From positions 1 to 6,670 of the forward strand of contig CAJYHD010000240.1 of the NCBI GenBank assembly GCA_913773715.1: a stretch of DNA of 6,670 bases, given 5' to 3'. Numbering within the stretch: the stretch's first letter is position 1; the number at the start of each line of letters is the position of its first letter. The translations under genes and the position numbers were made by a program. Below are positions 6,103-6,670 of the stretch, in pieces. The notes below the pieces were generated by a model. That model worked only from the letters and a program-made list of their open reading frames with translations, was not told the origin of the DNA and made no database searches. The DNA is from an uncultured Sphingobium sp. Its GTDB lineage: Bacteria > Pseudomonadota > Alphaproteobacteria > Sphingomonadales > Sphingomonadaceae.

Positions 6103-6670
6103 TGAATAGACATCCACTGGAGCCTCATCAGCAGTAATGTAGCTGGAGTAACAACCTTTATGGATGATTGCATAGCTGCGCAGTAAACCGCGCCGAGTTT
6201 GTCGGAGACTGTCGGGTGGGGGTTACGTTGCCGTGTCGATGAGGCGCGCGACGACATTCAGGTGGCTTCCAAGCTGCGCCACGGCCTGTGTCGGCAGATC
6301 GCACCGGCCTTATGAAGCCGTTGACCGTCTCGATTGGTGCGTTATCACACCTGTCGCCGACGCTGCCCACCGATGGCTCCATGCCAGTCTCATCCAAATG
6401 CGCGGTGCATTTGATCGCAACATATCGGCTCCCACGGTCGAAGTGATGGACGAAGCCACCGCCCCGAATGGGTCAACGGCTGTGAAGCGACTGCTCAAGG
6501 AAGTCCAAAACACCCCTTTCATCCGCTCTCCGCCTTGCTCACCAGCAGATGGTTCGGCGGGCGGAGGGTCGATGACGAAAACGAGGAAGACGAACCCTGC
6601 CCAAGTCGCGACGTAGAGTCTGCCCCGACGAGGGCCGAGGCGAAGTCCGACACCTGCAGCATGTTCGATG
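6103..6670 (-). mobile_element. Decayed IS3-family insertion sequence, one end (other end outside window)
   Basis: The transposase relic described separately shows that the right edge of the window is an old IS3-family element. The inner boundary is uncertain. The sequence starting TGAATAGACATCCACTGGAG at 6103 begins with TG and has a loose TGAA...GGAG resemblance to terminal repeats of this family, so I place the end there tentatively. No target-site duplication can be checked because the other end is missing. The element no longer encodes a functional enzyme. Confidence 0.4.
6158..6670 (-). pseudogene. IS3-family transposase OrfB relic (DDE integrase core), frameshifted and with stops
   Basis: Reading the minus strand leftward gives fragments of an IS3-group OrfB catalytic core in order across three frames. 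RNMLQVSDF (6668-6642) holds the first Asp (VSDF, usually WVSDF). YVATWAGFVFLVFVID (6615-6568) follows after about 23 extra bases. ARRTICW (6562-6542) follows after a 1-nt loss, then TGA (6541-6539). VLDFLEQSLHSR precedes a second TGA (6475-6473). GGGFVHHFDRGSRYVAIK holds the second Asp (6439-6437), and MEPSVGSVGDRCDNAPIE holds the catalytic Glu (6331-6329). After another 1-nt loss near 6314 come HKAGAICRHRPWRSLEAT (6314-6261) and a third stop at 6260-6258. The canonical order is NRLWVSDF, YVSTWAGFVYVAFVID, ARRIVGW, HHSDRGSQY, EPSVGSVGDSYDNALAET and GPWRSFEA. Exactly 35 residues separate the second Asp from the Glu, the family's rule. The gene is dead, and its N-terminal part and OrfA lie beyond the window. 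Confidence 0.88.

Larger units (their letters stand above)
5811..6157. other. Gene-free region upstream of the chemoreceptor
   Basis: This stretch of about 350 bp must hold the chemoreceptor promoter (leftward) and separates it from the transposase relic. The Shine-Dalgarno CGGAG is at 5819-5823. No TAAA-N15-GCCGATAA flagellar-type promoter is visible on the minus strand, and no good -35/-10 pair. The segment 5973-6035 is AT-rich. Short frames on the plus strand (5719-5976 and 5922-6137) have no recognisable family, no Shine-Dalgarno and proline/arginine-rich shadow-like composition, so I do not call genes here. Two inverted repeats (5895-5916 and 5943-5972) are the only structure seen. Confidence 0.55.

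Noticed and set aside
5922..6137. 71-codon plus-strand frame between the chemoreceptor and the IS relic
   Set aside because: No ribosome binding site, no recognisable motif, and it crosses the nested palindrome. There is insufficient support for a gene.
6233..6616. 127-codon plus-strand frame over the transposase relic
   Set aside because: It is antisense to a well-recognised IS3 OrfB relic, and its product has no family features.

Overview
The window looks like chromosomal DNA of a high-GC alphaproteobacterium, most likely a sphingomonad. This is inferred from the strong G/C bias at third codon positions and the mix of a TonB-dependent receptor, an OprB-type porin and a double-HAMP chemoreceptor with the NAGVEAARAG tip. 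No taxonomic marker gene is present, so the genus is not certain.

Layout from left to right. (1) The 3' part of a TonB-dependent siderophore-type receptor runs rightward off the left edge and ends at 1172. (2) An OprB-family carbohydrate porin lies convergent to it, with only 15 bp between the two stop codons. (3) Just upstream of the porin, on its strand, is a possible 44-codon small gene (2449-2583). Its product reads like the first membrane segment of a chemoreceptor that has lost the rest. (4) An AT-richer intergenic stretch of about 570 bp separates the leftward genes from a rightward one. It contains a cluster of overlapping, mutually exclusive hairpins at 2952-2986. (5) A small secreted beta-barrel protein of the 'transporter'/Phenol_MetA_deg type (3157-3963) follows a strong ribosome binding site. 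(6) A leftward, complete 595-residue methyl-accepting chemotaxis protein (4023-5810) is convergent with it. (7) A gene-free region of about 350 bp holds the chemoreceptor's upstream DNA and one conspicuous inverted repeat. (8) The right end is a decayed IS3-family transposase (OrfB) on the minus strand that runs off the window.

The first three intact genes encode outer-membrane beta-barrels (iron-complex uptake, sugar uptake, putative hydrophobic-compound channel) and the fourth senses the environment. The set fits a nutrient-acquisition/envelope neighbourhood. The genes alternate in strand and do not form one operon, so a shared pathway cannot be claimed.

I found no CRISPR array, RNA gene, toxin-antitoxin pair, defence system or other clearly new system. 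The points most worth a second look are the chemoreceptor-like mini-ORF, the alternating GGCCAT/ATGGCC hairpins, and the transposase fossil, which keeps the exact D-35-E catalytic spacing despite stops and frameshifts.
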